Shown here piece after piece: positions 34,164 through 45,968 of a stretch of DNA of 60,334 bases. The position numbers and the translations under genes are program-made. Where the stretch lies: contig JAUGWO010000274.1 in NCBI GenBank assembly GCA_049724395.1, positions 1 through 60,334 of the forward strand. Direction: 5' to 3'. The DNA comes from Spongospora subterranea f. sp. subterranea (lineage: Eukaryota; Endomyxa: Phytomyxea; Phytomyxea; Plasmodiophorida). A model generated the notes under the pieces. That model did not search any database. It was not told the origin of the DNA and saw only the letters and a list, made by a program, of their open reading frames with translations. Position 1 is the stretch's first letter. Each line of letters opens with the position of its first letter.

Positions 34164-35265
34164 GCCGGGTTGGGATTGACTCGTTGAGTGGTAACGCTAC
34201 CACGGCCCTGTAACAGAAACAGAGTGAGCGACCTGCCGCACTCGCATGTATATACACTGAAATGAACATACCCAATGTCTACCATCTGAACAAGGTTCAA
34301 CGTTGATTGAAATGAGTGATTTATCAATTCAGACAAGGTTTATCAGTCGTAATCTTGTCCTGCATTTTGTCTTTGGAATCTGTTCATAAAAATCCCATGG
34401 CATTCTCATCACCGCACCAAATTCATCGTTAGCCTCATTCCTATACCTCTTTATATTATCATCCCATGAACCATACTGACTCTTTTTACTGGGAACGGTT
34501 CCCATCATATCTTCGTATTGTCGCCTGCATGATTAGCAATTCGATCATATCGAAAGCCAATACACACCACTGATCAAACAATGATAAATCGTTCTTCGGC
34601 AAACACCAACGGAGGAATGTAAATACGGGGATGAAACCCTGCCTATCTTCCTCAAACTCTTGGACTAACAATTACTTGTGGACCTCAACCCTGTCCAAAA
34701 CAACAATCCTGATCAGACAACCGCAGATGCTACATTGTCTGAAAACGGCAAATATGGTTATTTTGAAGGCTATTGTCGTTGAATCGAACGAGACAAACCT
34801 CAAGAAGCAAATCCGTCAGTTGAAAGGACACGGCGTGGAGTCTGAGAAGTCTTTATTAAGTGGAAAGGGATTGACGTATAACACATTGGAACCAATTTCT
34901 ATACTCAATGAGCCTGTGCTGGCGGTAATTCCGGACATGTCGATTCGAAAGAAGACGACGACGATGTTATAAAATCTCCTCGTCTTGTTGAGTTATGTTG
35001 GTTGAACGTCAGTGACGCTATGAGGATGAATCAACGTATTGATTGACGAACGTGAGAATTCCTCCAAAATTTTCATTGAGTAAAGCACAGGCTTTCAAAG
35101 TTTTCCTTCTTTGATTATTTCGATGATACTCGCTGGTCGTATTGCTATAATAAGACGAACGGCTATACGAGACTGGCCATAGTCCAGCATTACTTTATAT
35201 CGCCTTCACTTCCTCAACCGTCAACTGTCATTCACTGAATCCTCCTTTCCACGATCAACTGTACG
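34164..35265. other. Mostly non-coding, with one 113-codon frame
   Basis: A plus-strand frame at 34631-34972 (MKPCLSSSNSWTNNYLW, later NLKKQIRQLKGHGVESEKSL) has coding-like lysine/glutamate content in its second half but no family match. An upstream plus-strand piece MNHTDSFYWERFPSYLRIVA at about 34467 may belong to the same gene. The rest is AT-rich spacer. Confidence 0.3.
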
Positions 35266-36980
35266 TTGTTCCATCATGGTCCTCATAGCGGCCAACTGTA
35301 CCCTCATTCTCTGGTTTTCACTCCTCAAAATGTCTTGGGGCCTCTTGCCCTAGACCCCCTTGCTCCAATCTCTCTGTCACCGGGACCTCATTTCCATCTT
35401 GTTGACGCTCCTCGTCGTTCATCTCATTCGAACGTGTTGTCGCCGTTAGTTAACGAGTATATAAAGTAATGCAGGCGTATGACCGATCTGGTATAGCCGT
35501 TCGTCGTATTTGTCAATACGACTAGCGAATATTATCGAAATAATCAAAGAAGGAAAACTTGATAAGACTCTGTTTAACTCAACACGTTCATCAATCAATA
35601 CGTTGAGCCATCCTCATAGCGTTCCCTCCCACACCATCAACACCCATATCGACACCCGTTCTCTGTTTGTTGATTTCCTGTCGCTGGTTCTAGCTGTTAG
35701 GAGTAGAGGGGACGCCAGATGACAAATCGGGGATCGCGTTCACTGGATTGACCATGTCTTTGGCATTGGAATTGCAATCGGTCGACCGTCAATTATTGGT
35801 GTTTTTAGGGTTTCGGGTAAACGGAGAATAAACAATCGGATCGGGGCAATGATAACAGTTATTGAAAAATGAATCCCATTTGTTCCGACACATTAAGGAA
35901 TAGGGTAAAATATTGGAACAACGGGAAAACGCATTATCACCTCATGTCGAACTAGATCGGTTCTAACTAAACAGTTGAACCCGTTCAGCACCCCGATACG
36001 CCTCGTCGTTCGCCGTGATATATCCCCCCTCGTTTGTGATCGGTTCGTTTGGTTATGGGCCCAGGGCCGCTGTGCCTAACGTCGTGTTCAATCGCGTTGT
36101 CATAAGTTGGACCCATTCCCCGTTAATCTCCCTGATTGGGGAACGATATTTCATCACCTTCTCTGATCATTGCAACAAACACAATTCACATCTTTGTTCA
36201 AGACAAAACAACACGCGTTTGGAAAACTTTCCGAAGGCGAGGCTGGAACATCGAACAGGAAAAAGGGTCAAATTACTATCTGGAGATAGCGCCAACCAAT
36301 TTATCAACAGAGTTTACGAATTTTTTTGATAAGTTTCTTGGTGTTGTCGCCTTTGACTCGTAAAACCCTATAACCTGTTCGATTCGTTCTGTTGCTGAAA
36401 CAATCGGGTCCTGTTAGCGGGATGAACTATAATCGTTCGCCCGAGATATCCTGACCATGATGGTGTTGGTGATGATAACGATGATCTAATTCCTGACCAT
36501 ATAATAGACCCCATCATCATTATCCACCCAGGGCCATTACCATAAAACCTATTGAAATCGTTCCTATCACCCCAAACAGGACCGACCAACCCACATTGGT
36601 GTCATTATCAATTCCGGTGGAAATCTTGTCTCGAATGGCAATCAACAAAGCAACTAAACGCGATTGGGGCGTCAACGGCCAATCGCTCGCTGAGTCGTTC
36701 CGTCGGGTTCATGCGGTGAAGCGGATACTGGATCGGGAACTGATCGTATATATGTTCCAGGACAGGGTGGATATATATTAAAGGATTGATGAATGTACAA
36801 AATAAAGGCGGTTCGGCCCTTTCACGCTCTGAAGGTTTCAACATCATAATAATCGTATCGCTGATCAAACACGGGTTCTCAGGTTTCTCCCGGTCGAGTT
36901 TCGATAACGGAGCCAGATGGGGCGTAATCACACACATTCGAGTGTAATCAGCAACACCTCCCCTGGTCGCATTATCAATG
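35266..36980. other. Low-content region with scattered short frames
   Basis: Several short plus-strand frames occur: 35266-35469 (Pro/His/Ser-rich), 36136-36363 (IFVQDKTTRVWKTFRRRGWN, coding-like) and 36596-36781 (AINKATKRDWGVNGQSLAES, coding-like). They may be exons of one or two genes I could not assemble, as no conserved motif guides the joins. No RNA gene or mobile element is recognised. Confidence 0.25.
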
Positions 36981-37014
36981 ATTGAGGTCGATTGGGGGAA
37001 TGTTCCTCTCGTGT

Positions 37015-37360
37015 TGTGGTGTCGCCCCGTCCCGCCTCCCTCCTCCCTCCCTCCGATCGATCTGTGTCCCGCCTCCTCCCTCCCTCCGATCGATCTGTCG
37101 CCCCGTCCCGCCTCCTCCCTCCCTCCGATCGATCTGTCGCCCCGTCCCGCCTCCTCCCTCCCTCCGATCGATCTGTCGCCCCGTCCCGCCTCCTCCCTCC
37201 CTCCGATCGATCTGTCGCCTCCGTCCCCCGATCGATCTGTCGCCCCGTCCCGCCTCCTCCCTCCCTCCGATCGATCTGTCGCCCCGTCCCGCCTCCTCCC
37301 TCCCTCCGATCGATCTGTCGCCCCGTCCCGCCTCCTGCCTCCCTCCCTCCCTCCAATCGA
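37015..37360. repeat. Minisatellite, 39-bp unit, about nine copies
   Basis: The unit is cgatcgatctgtcgccccgt followed by cccgcctcctccctccctc. One copy is shortened (gtcgcctccgtcccc). The strand asymmetry is extreme (C/T-rich on plus). Because 39 is a multiple of three, all frames stay open and give long artificial ORFs on both strands. A (ct)n microsatellite at about 37482-37505 lies between it and ATP23. Confidence 0.9.
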
Positions 37361-37556
37361 TCTGTGCCTGTAATCAGACCCACACAACCAGAGTGTGTCA
37401 ACACAATCCACAGCCCCCTCGTCCTACCACAATCACCCCCCTCAGGGACCTGCCACCGCTCCCCCTGAATATCGTGGGCCCCTCTCTCTCTCTCTCTCTC
37501 TCTCTGCTCTGCCCCCAATGCCCTCCGTTCTCGTCATTCGTTGACCCAGGGGGCGG

Positions 37557-38280
37557 ATGGCGCTAGGGCAGTCCCTTTGTGAGTCGTTCATGATGGCGGT
37601 GATATCATCGGATCGGTGTAATACGCTATTGGAGCATATCCCTCCCGTTCAACGATCAAGGATCATCTGTCGCCAATGCGAGCCGGAGCTCAACGCTCGC
37701 GCCTACTACGATTGCTCGACCAAGAACGTCAACCTTTGCTCGAACTATCTCCAATCGAAGGTGGATTCCCCCTCTGTCGCCCTATCCCACAATCGGTTGT
37801 TGATCGCGTGATCAAGGAATCACTGGAAGAGGCGTTATGTCACGAGATCGTTCATTCCTACGACGTCCAGATCAAACGACCTCGGGCCAATTTCAGCAAT
37901 TGCGGCGACCTCGCCTGCAGTGAGATTCGCGCCGCCTTCTGGGTTTGTCCAACATGATCCCCCAATTCGATCATCGCCCGCTGATGCTGAATATGTGCAC
38001 CACCAACCTTGTAGGGGGAATGTCGCAACATCACCGATATTGATCGCAGAAAGCGATGTGTGTTCAAGGTCGCCACGATCGCCACTGAAGTAATCGCCGC
38101 CCATCATCGTCATCCGTTCGACCAATTCATCTGAACATTGCTGTGTTTGTTTTTCCTTTATTGGCGCAGAATAACTTTCCCGGTCTGGGCAGGGCGGTCG
38201 TCTCCAACAAGTTCGACGAATGTTTCCGGGATCAGCGACCCTGGATCGACGGCGACCCATCGTCGGATACAGCAGCGTGA
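37557..38280 (+). CDS. ATP23: ATP23, mitochondrial inner-membrane metalloprotease
   Basis: Four exons (37557-37760, 37817-37942, 38015-38068, 38170-38280) join in phase to 164 codons; introns are 56, 72 and 101 bases. The zinc-protease motif HEIVH appears in EEALCHEIVHSYDVQ. It is followed by the family hallmark DLACSEIRAA, the CVFK cysteine and the ending KFDECFRDQRPW, matching the V...CF.D..PF closure of Atp23. The N-terminal part has the conserved cysteine-rich segment IICRQCEPELNARAYYD and NLCSNYL. In yeast Atp23 sits in the intermembrane space, processes ATP synthase subunit 6 and helps assemble the Fo sector. No presequence is evident, fitting import by the twin-cysteine route. The protein is shorter than the yeast form (227). 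Confidence 0.9.
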
Positions 38281-38352
38281 ACACACGATCTCAATGGGAA
38301 CGATGGCCCCAACACGCCGTTGACTCATCGTTCCCGATTCATTTAATATATA

Positions 38353-39259
38353 TTGTCTAACATGAGTGTAATCCTGTCTGTGATGGCGATAACGACGATG
38401 GCGATCTCGCTGAGCGGGGCAGTCAACCTGAACCAGACCGCCCTGTTCCAGACCGATCAGGAGATGCCCGATCGGGCGCTCTGTCGGATCCCGGGGCGAC
38501 GTCCCGTCGCCGTTGGCGTTGGCGTCGGGGGCGGTGTTCGTGGCGCGCCCGTCGTCGTATCTGTGGATCTGGACGGCCATCGCCGGATACGATCCCGCCG
38601 TTCCCGTCACGATCCAGATCGTGTCGTCGTCGACCCAGGAATCGATCTCGGCGTGGAAGCGCCATCATTTCAACCAGTCCGACCACTGTCTGGCCGGCAG
38701 TTTCGCCCTCGTCCCGATGTTCGACAGGTTCGGCGATCAGCAATTACTGGGCCAGATCGTGATCGGTCCCAACATCGTCTTCTCGATCCCCTTCTCGATC
38801 GCGCCGTCGCCCTCGCTCCCGGCCCATCATTCCCTGGTGTCGATCGCCCCGGCGCTGTCCGAAATCACGTGCGATTTCAGGGCGAAATCGGCGCCGTTGT
38901 CGCTGAACATCACCGACGAGACGATGGTCTATCTGTGCGTTGATATCAGCGAGTTTCAGCGATCATCATCGTCGCCAGTGCGATACGAATTCAGTTTCCG
39001 GATCGCCGGTGCGCCCCGGTCGACAATCAGCACATTTCGGGGCGATGATTCGGCGGTCCATAACAATTTATTGTATATGCCATTGCCCGCTAATCAGCTG
39101 ATTATCGCCAATAGCCCTGGGGGCAATTTCACGGCCGAGTTCAGATATGGTCGGGAAGTTCGTGCCATTCACAACTTCACGATTGTCGGGTCGTCGGGGA
39201 ATGGGACAGGTCTGGCCCGGTTCTGCCCGAGATCAGCGGATTGCCCAATATCGCCATAA
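38353..39259 (+). CDS. Secreted or surface protein of unknown family
   Basis: It opens with a signal peptide (MSVILSVMAITTMAISLSGA) and NLNQTALFQTDQ. The body (from about 38500) is in the next frame: SGAVFVARPSSYLWIWTAIA, then a beta-rich, N-glycosylation-rich region (FNQS, LNIT, HNFT, GNGT) ending PISP at 39259. The two parts differ by +1 in frame and I see no GT-AG pair that would join them. So either one base is extra between about 38461 and 38510, or the start belongs elsewhere. No transmembrane helix is seen in the body. A 38-base piece of its N-terminal region is duplicated at 26.5 kb. Codons end mostly in G or C. No family recognised. Confidence 0.6.
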
Positions 39260-39498
39260 TATGATCACCAGCTGGGGCTTCACGATAACGCTGTGTGATC
39301 GCATTGGATGATGACCGCGATCCGGCCGGAAGGGGGAGCGGCTCATGTCGGTCGGGAACCGCCAGAGAGATAACTCTCAGAGAGAAAGGGCGACGACACA
39401 CAATCGCGATCAAGAACAACAACACACCAATACTGAGTTTTATTGATAAACTGGTGTGAGACCCATCGTCGAACGTTGTTTGAGGTCGATTTGGAACT

Positions 39499-41171
39499 TC
39501 ATTTTTTGCAGAGGAGCTGGCTCTTGTATTTCCTGACGATGTAGATCCCATAGCAGAAGAGGGGCAGAGCGGCCATGGCGAATATCAGGCGAAAAGGGCG
39601 CTACACGCTTGCACCACCGTTATCAACTTGCTCTTGATCGTGTTCACCTGATCCTGGTCGGCCGTCCCGCCGATCTCCGCCCACCACAACGGCAGGTACA
39701 TCTGGGCGCCCCGGATCAGGTTCGGGGTCGTGGTCGCGTTCACCATCCCGTTCTCCAGGCGCAGGTTGGCCTGGAACCGGGACATGGCCCGGAATGGCAT
39801 ACCCGTGTTGGGTTCGATGTCGATGAACGACATGTGTTCGTCAGGGGACGGGGCGACACCTGTGAACCCCGACCACAGCGAGGTGTCGCCGTCCAGGAAA
39901 TGGGGATTGGAGAAGTGCACTGGCGGGCCCTTCCCGCTCGGGTTCATGTTGAAGATCCCGTTCGGCCCGTACATCAGGAACTTGGCGTTGGCCGAGTTCG
40001 ACGTGGCGTTCTGGAACGTGGCGGGATCGCGCTCGAACCGCACCAACGACAGGCCCATCAGGTCAACGCCGCCCATGTTGTTCCATTGCTCGGCGCGCGA
40101 CGTCGCCGGCGAGAAGATCATCAGTCGCTTGCTGACCTGGTCCGGGAACGAATCCGCCTGGACGTCGCGCAAACCGCGAACGACCTCGGGCGAGGCCCAG
40201 GCCTGATCGATCACCTGCTCGCTCCCTTTGTATTTGCTGAACCGCTTCAGCATCAGGATATCGTCCTTGCCCGTGTACTTCTCGTAGTACTGGCCCGGTT
40301 TGTAGGCCTGGGCGGGCGTGGTCTGGTTCCCCAGGAACGTCATCAGGATCGACCGGGGCGTCGTCTTGATGTAATCGGTCTGGAGCGATGGGGACGGCGC
40401 CGTGAACCCGATATACCCCAGCTGGTTCAGCAGGAGCAGAACGCGCTCGCTGTTGGTGGCGCTGACGCCAACGTCGCTGAACCGGTCGACCCCGGTCTGG
40501 TTCCGGTGCTCCATCGCCACGATGAAGTCGTTGACGTTGGTCGATTGGGAAAAGGCGGCGACGAACGCCTGGTACAGGGGCGATGGGATATCCGCTTTGG
40601 TCGTCAGATCCGATATCGGCGGGATCGGCGCAGGGAACGTCCCGTTCGCCATCTTCTTGAGCACTTTAGGGATATTGCTCGCCCTGGACGTGGCCAGCAA
40701 CGTGAAATGGGTGAACGATGGCTGGATCAGGACGTCGTTCGACAGCGGACCGAACGAGCTATCGCTGAACACGAACTCGTTTCTCGACGAATACTGGATG
40801 AGATTGTCGTTGTCGATGAAGGTGATGTTGAATTTGTTCTGGTACAGTAATCCAGTATACGATAGCTCCTTGACATTGATCGACGATTCCGTGATCGACG
40901 TGTAGTTGAAGACGGTGAACTTGACCGCCAACGGGTCCGGGTTCTCGAGCTTGTCGATCGATTCGGGGGTGTTCTGGATGATCAGGCTCTGGCGCACCGA
41001 GTCCCTGATCAGGGACAATGGGAAGTTGATCATGGCCAGGATGAAGAACAACAGCCCCAGGACGATCATGATCAGACCACATATCGCCCGCGCTCGCTGG
41101 TGCCGGACCACGATCACCTTGGGCTGGGCGGAGGCGGCGCTTCCACCACCGGCCGTTGGCGTTGCGCTCAT
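39499..41171 (-). CDS. CD36/LIMP-2 family scavenger receptor
   Basis: The N-terminal cytoplasmic tail and first membrane helix (ICGLIMIVLGLLFFILAMIN) are followed by the large lumenal domain and, after the main frame, a second helix and short basic tail (IFAMAALPLFCYGIYIVRKY then KSQLLCKK, stop at 39499). Family signs include the start of the ectodomain (INFPLSLIRDSVRQSL), YEKYTGKDD, FMYGPNGIFN, PHFLDGD and EHMSFIDIEPNTGMPF (the E.H.t.ldi.P.tG motif). In animals and Dictyostelium these proteins are lysosomal/plasma-membrane receptors for lipids, bacteria or lysosomal enzymes. The main frame stops at 39585 inside ACSALFA. The second helix lies in the next frame (-1), so either one base is missing, or a 17-base GT-AG stretch (gtggtgcaagcgtgtag) is removed. 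Very GC-rich third positions give a long antisense shadow frame. Confidence 0.88.
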
Positions 41172-41229
41172 GATCCTCTGTGTGTGATTGTGTTTCGCGA
41201 TCGACTATTGCTAAATGAGATACAGTGGA

Positions 41230-43340
41230 GTGATCGTACCCCGTTCATGGGGGATCATCCAAAGGATCAATTTTCATAAATCAGGAGATCTTCTCGATCA
41301 CGTGCTCATCATCACCGAGATCGGTTTATCCCTCATGAACCTTCTTCGACCCATCCTCAATCTCTCCCTCCACACGTGAATTACTTCCCTCCCCCCCCTT
41401 TGAACCCGTTATAGCCCCCGTCCTGGTCATGATCTGAGTTGTTGGGGAACCGTCGCTCCAACGAGAAAACACGCCCCGAGCATTGCAGACAAAGCGGAAA
41501 CCCCCTAACATGTCCAGCTCTGTTGTACAGTAAATCCGTCTGATAAGAGATTTAATAACAAGGGTTGAACCCGGTTTTAGGTCTCTCAACACCCTCGTTC
41601 ATACTACTGTTTAGGGTTTTAGCAAAAGTACTTTCAATAAAGTCGATGAAAAATAATATCAAGTCATGTTGTTGTCAAGTTGGTGTCTCGGGATGGACTC
41701 TTGATCTACGTCCGTTTGACTCCTTCATAGTCGAACGGCGCTGCCTTTATGTCAAAATGGATTGACGGCTAGTTTACTGCTCGAGAAAGACACAAAAATG
41801 GGTGGACGAGACTTGGGATGCGTTCGGCAAAGAACCGAAATATATGTCGTTATTTTGATGTTTGCTTGGCACTGTTGGAGCAGATCCATTCAAAGTTGAC
41901 ATCCAGAGCCTCATCGAGTACCGATTCTCCCCCCGTAACAGGAACTTCATCATCGATGGACATTCAGAGAGTGATTTATAATCTGAATTGAGCTTCTAAC
42001 TCGGTGTTCTCTGAAGACGATTACGATCCCTTTCAAAGAAGGTAATCTCGTACAGATGATCGCCGCCAAGGGTGTTATTACAGCACCGCTTGACACCGCT
42101 ACAGGTCAACCAGTGCCATCGGATTCCGTTGTTGTTCTCATCAGAAGATCTAAAGCGGTGACTCACTGGGTAATGATTCGTTTGGAGAACCAGTTGGTCT
42201 ATGAGCTTATCTCAGTTTCTACCAGCTGTTTAGTAAAAACCGAATATATTTGAGATTATTTTCTCATCTGTTTGATAAAACATGCAATTATCAGCTTAAA
42301 AAAATCTGCAATGGTCTAAGACCCCAACCGGTAAAAACGTCAGAGGTCTTTTCAAAAGGAATTACTGTATTTGATGGCGCCACATCCTCAATCATGTGAC
42401 GAGGTTGGCGTCTGGTCCTCAGGTTATCGGTTTGTCGATGATACTCCCAGAACCTGGGGCGAAAGGCGGATTGGGTCAGAACCTGATGATGGGGCCAGGG
42501 ATATCATGTGAACGGGGACACCATTATCATTTGAACAGGATTTGAAAACGGGGAACGTGTTGGTGGAGATTGCGGAACGGGCTCCAAACACGATCACGTG
42601 ATGAATTTTCGCCAGGGGTTGTCGGGGTCGTCGTAATGGACTGGAGCGCGAAACAGATTACGGAATGGGGATTGAGGTTCGGTCGATCTGCTCGAACAAC
42701 GGCCAGTGTTTGTGCGATCGGACCCCGTTCCTAGTTGGACATCACTATCGCCACCTCTGTTGGGCGGGCGGTTTATCAGTGCTGGAGAGAGAGTGGGAGA
42801 GAGAATGAGCGAGGGAATCTCTCGAACGCCCCCATTCCCTTCGCCATCGAAACACACCCACGGTTGCGATGAGAATCACATGAGCATTTGATGGAGGTCG
42901 AGCGACGGCAACAATATCATGTGGCGTCGAATTCTCCATCCTGGATCTGATCCTGGATCTGATCGCGATTTGCAGCGCCGTCCAGTTTCAACTTTGTTGT
43001 TTATTTTCTCGATCCTCTCTCTGCTTCGACTGTCACTCACGATCATGGCCAACGTTGATGAACCAATTGGTTTTCGGAACTCAAATTCTCTAAATCTGTC
43101 GAATGTGTTATCTGCAATAATCCAATCGAGATTCTCTGTGTTTCCGTTTACCGTCCAGTAAACCCTTAAATTTCAGGAGAAATGTTGAGACTAATACGTA
43201 ATCCGATTCCCGAGCCGAATATCGAATTACTCGCACAAACAATGCTCATGTGTGATGAACTGGACACGGGTAGCAATGGGCTCAATTCACGTTCGATCGA
43301 AGCAATATCGTACGCCGAGTCAAAACGTTGACCAGTTCTT
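41230..43340. other. Region of short unassigned frames
   Basis: Coding-like pieces are the minus frame 41592-41326 (RDLKPGSTLVIKSLIRRIYC), a plus frame about 41990-42253 (TITIPFKEGNLVQMIAAKGV, then PSDSVVVLIRRSKAVTHWVM) and a plus frame 42919-43161 with a downstream piece (EMLRLIRNPIPEPNIELLAQ). None matches a family I know and I could not join them. A short direct repeat (ctggatctgatc twice) lies at about 42941-42965. They may be small genes, exons or decayed copies. Confidence 0.3.
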
Positions 43341-43441
43341 AGCCAAGATTCTATGAAACTGCAGTATTTGACAAATCGCAGAAGATGACGACGACGATGG
43401 ATGAGAAGAGAAACCGTGATTTATATGAGATAGTTAGCATT

Positions 43442-44463
43442 TCACATCTTTGAGGAAACGGTCCATACGCGAATGGTGTTGTCGGTATATCCAGAGAACA
43501 AGGTTGAACCATCGGCGCTCCAGGCAAGGGAAATGCACTGAATGGGGACGGCCTTCTTGGAGTATCCCTTGGGGGATTTGCATGGGAACTCGGGCTTGAG
43601 CTCGTCAACAATGACCTTGGACTCGAGGTCCCAGATCTTGATCGAGGAGGCGGTGGCAGCGCAAAGCCAGTAGCGGTTGGGGGAGAAGGCGAGATCATGG
43701 ATAATATCACCGGCCTCGAGAGACGACAAATGGCGACCCTCGTTCAGATCCCAAAGCATGGCGGTACCGTCCTTGCCACCCGATGCGCATAACGAACCGT
43801 CTGGCGATACGGTGACGGTGTTGACGTAGCCGCGATGGCCGATCAGGTTGGTGCGAAGCTTGCACGTGGTGAGGTTCCAGACCTTGACCAACTTGTCCCA
43901 TCCGGCACTGACGATCAATGGGTTCTGGACGTTGGGGGAGAATCGCACACAGGAAACCCATCTGCGATGATTTGTTTTTAGCACGAGAGATAACGCAAAG
44001 CAATTGGAAAAACATACTCGGAATGGTTCTCTTCGGTGATGCGGTACTTGCACTGACCAAGGGTGTTCCAGAGATTGATGGTCTTATCACGGGATCCAGA
44101 CACGATCTGACGGTTGTCGGCAGAGAACGCGACCGACAAAACGTCCTTCTCGTGACCGACGAAGCGGCGGGTGGTGGTGCCGTTCTGAAGATCCCAAAGG
44201 CGGAGGGTGCCATCCCAGGATCCGGATAAGGCGAACTGGCCGTCGGAGGAGATGGCCACGTCTTCAACGAAGTGGGCGTGGCCGGTAAGACGACGCAGGG
44301 GAACACCATAATCGGCATCTTCACGGGTCAAGGACCAGACGATGACGGATTTGTCACGAGACGCAGACAGGATCATGTCGGGGGCCTCAAGGGTCGTGGC
44401 GATCGACGTGACCCAGCCTTCATGGCCCTTCAGCTCGCCGCGCAGGATCAGCTCGGATGGCAT
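43442..44463 (-). CDS. RACK1: RACK1, ribosome-bound WD40 scaffold
   Basis: Two exons with an intron of about 58 bases (near 44015-43958) that restores the conserved [12 protein letters not shown]. It is a seven-bladed WD40 propeller of normal RACK1 length (about 320 residues). Signature sequences are [96 protein letters not shown] and [20 protein letters not shown]. The usual RACK1 insertion ([20 protein letters not shown]) precedes the last blade. RACK1 binds the 40S ribosomal head near the mRNA exit and links translation to kinase signalling. Strong GC-ending codon use fits a highly expressed gene. Confidence 0.97.
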
Positions 44464-44469
44464 GGTGAT

Positions 44470-45090
44470 AGGGATGGGCTGTGTTGACGACGGGTCCTAG
44501 CGGGGTCTGATAATGGCGATAAAAGGTGATGAACTATTAGTGAGTCCCCGCACTCCGTCACGGACTTGACATCACATCATTATATGGACTACTTTTTAAT
44601 ATTGATTAATAACGTGCTGTAGTTGGGTATCGGATGTGTTCCCAAATCCAATCCGGCAGTTGCTTTATCATCAATGCCCTATCAATTGTGGAACTTGAAA
44701 AATGCTATGGAAATAACTTGGTATATACAACTATCATCATTAACTCAAAATTCATTTCTGCGACAAATTTATGATATTGTACTGTGATTTACTGCGCCGA
44801 TAATATCGCAATGATATCATGATGATAAATAACATGAACAACCTCCCTATGTCGCAATGATATCATGATGATAAATAACATGAACAACCTCCCTATGTGT
44901 CACTTACTCCATGGTACTTAATATCAAAATGTTGTTTCGTTGGTAACCAATCAACCTGAGAATAACGCTATGAGGGTGGTTATTATTCGATTACATTTAC
45001 TGAGCTGTAGACGACAACAAAAACATTTTAGGATTACGAGGGAGCACATAAAGCAATAGGACAAGTGCTTTCGTACAATCCATTGAACAA
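44470..45090. other. Intergenic region containing a 46-bp tandem duplication
   Basis: AT-rich spacer upstream of RACK1. Positions 44807-44852 and 44853-44898 are an apparently perfect direct duplication of 46 bases (starting cgcaatgatatcatgatgat, ending cctccctatgt). I see no gene. The duplication lies about 350 bases upstream of the RACK1 start. Confidence 0.7.
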
Positions 45091-45099
45091 TGGCTGTTT

Positions 45100-45324
45100 T
45101 ATTCTGGCCCCGGCACCTCACCAGCACGATTCGCAATCACATCACCGCCCTTCTGTGCTAATTCTGCAATCACAAGCCCCACGTATCGATGGAGATTGTA
45201 CTGGCCCTGACCATATCCCATTACAGGTGCATATTTGTATTTGGGCCAATGTTAGGGCCAGTGACATATAACTGTCAAGAGGCGGCTGCGCCACGGACTC
45301 CGCTGCGGCCATGATCGTCGTCAT
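45100..45324 (-). CDS. Possible small gene divergent from eL15
   Basis: A minus-strand frame starts at 45324 (MTTIMAAAESVAQPPLDSYM), only 29 bases from the eL15 start codon. A second overlapping minus frame (KYAPVMGYGQGQYNLHRYVG, then LVIAELAQKGGDVIANRAGE, ending GPE) runs to about 45102 and looks more protein-like. An intron could join them but I could not fix the sites. No family recognised. It may be a short mitochondrial-type protein or chance. Confidence 0.3.
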
Positions 45325-45353
45325 AAACCTGTTCCTTGGGTCAGTATTCCGCT

Positions 45354-45968
45354 ATGGGTGCCTACAAGTACATCGAGGAGCTATGGCGCCGTAAGCAATG
45401 CGACGCCATGCGCTACATCCAGCGCATGCGCTGCTGGGAATACCGCCAGCTCCCCGCCATGGTTCGATGCCGCCGCCCAACCCGTCCCGAGAAGGCCCGT
45501 CGTGTCGGTTTCAAATCCAAGCAGGGATTCGCTGTTTTCCGCATTCGCGTCCGCCGTGGTGGCCGTAAGCGCCCCAACCCCAAGGGAATCGTCTACGGAA
45601 AGCCTAAAAACCAAGGTATCAACGAGCTCAAGGCCAAGCGCAATCTGCGCTCTGTTGCTGAAGAGCGTGTTGGGCGTCGTGCTACCAACATGCGCGTGCT
45701 CAACTCCTACTGGGTTGGCCAAGACGCAACCTTCAAGTTCTATGAGGTTGTTTGCGTTGATCCCGCCCATAACGCCATCCGCAAGGATCCACGAATTCAA
45801 TGGATCGTCTCATCGAAGCACAAACGTCGCGAGTTGCGCGGCCTAACCTCTGCCGGACGCAAGCACCGCGGCGTTCAAGACAAGTCTGGCAAGACCGACA
45901 AACTTCGTGGATCGCAATACGCCAACTGGAAGCGCAGGAACACGACCGTATTCCACCGCTACCGTTAG
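45354..45968 (+). CDS. RPL15: Ribosomal protein eL15
   Basis: A single exon of 204 codons, exactly the usual eukaryotic length. I start at the ATG at 45354 ([17 protein letters not shown]), the universal start of this family, not at the upstream TTG-initiated extension. The protein is highly basic and carries the conserved stretches [60 protein letters not shown] and [16 protein letters not shown]. It ends [12 protein letters not shown]. It is a core component of the 60S subunit contacting 28S/5.8S rRNA. Third positions are strongly C-biased, matching high expression. A gt...ag pair just upstream (gtcagtattcc) leaves room for a 5' UTR intron. Confidence 0.98.
   Translation: MGAYKYIEELWRRKQCDAMRYIQRMRCWEYRQLPAMVRCRRPTRPEKARRVGFKSKQGFAVFRIRVRRGGRKRPNPKGIVYGKPKNQGINELKAKRNLRSVAEERVGRRATNMRVLNSYWVGQDATFKFYEVVCVDPAHNAIRKDPRIQWIVSSKHKRRELRGLTSAGRKHRGVQDKSGKTDKLRGSQYANWKRRNTTVFHRYR

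Noticed and set aside
36608-37566. Several 130-267-codon frames on both strands rich in GRR/DGATDRS or PPSLRSIC repeats
   Set aside because: All are translations of the 39-bp minisatellite, whose length is a multiple of three.
39609-40850. A 413-codon plus-strand open frame
   Set aside because: It is antisense to the CD36-family gene, whose G/C-ending codons suppress stops on the opposite strand. The product is an arginine/glycine-rich nonsense sequence.
45336-45353. N-terminal extension of eL15 (MGQYSA)
   Set aside because: It would start at TTG, and the family always begins MGAYKY at the downstream ATG.
45381-45846. Long frames overlapping eL15 on both strands
   Set aside because: They are shadows of the ribosomal protein gene caused by its strong C-ending codon bias.
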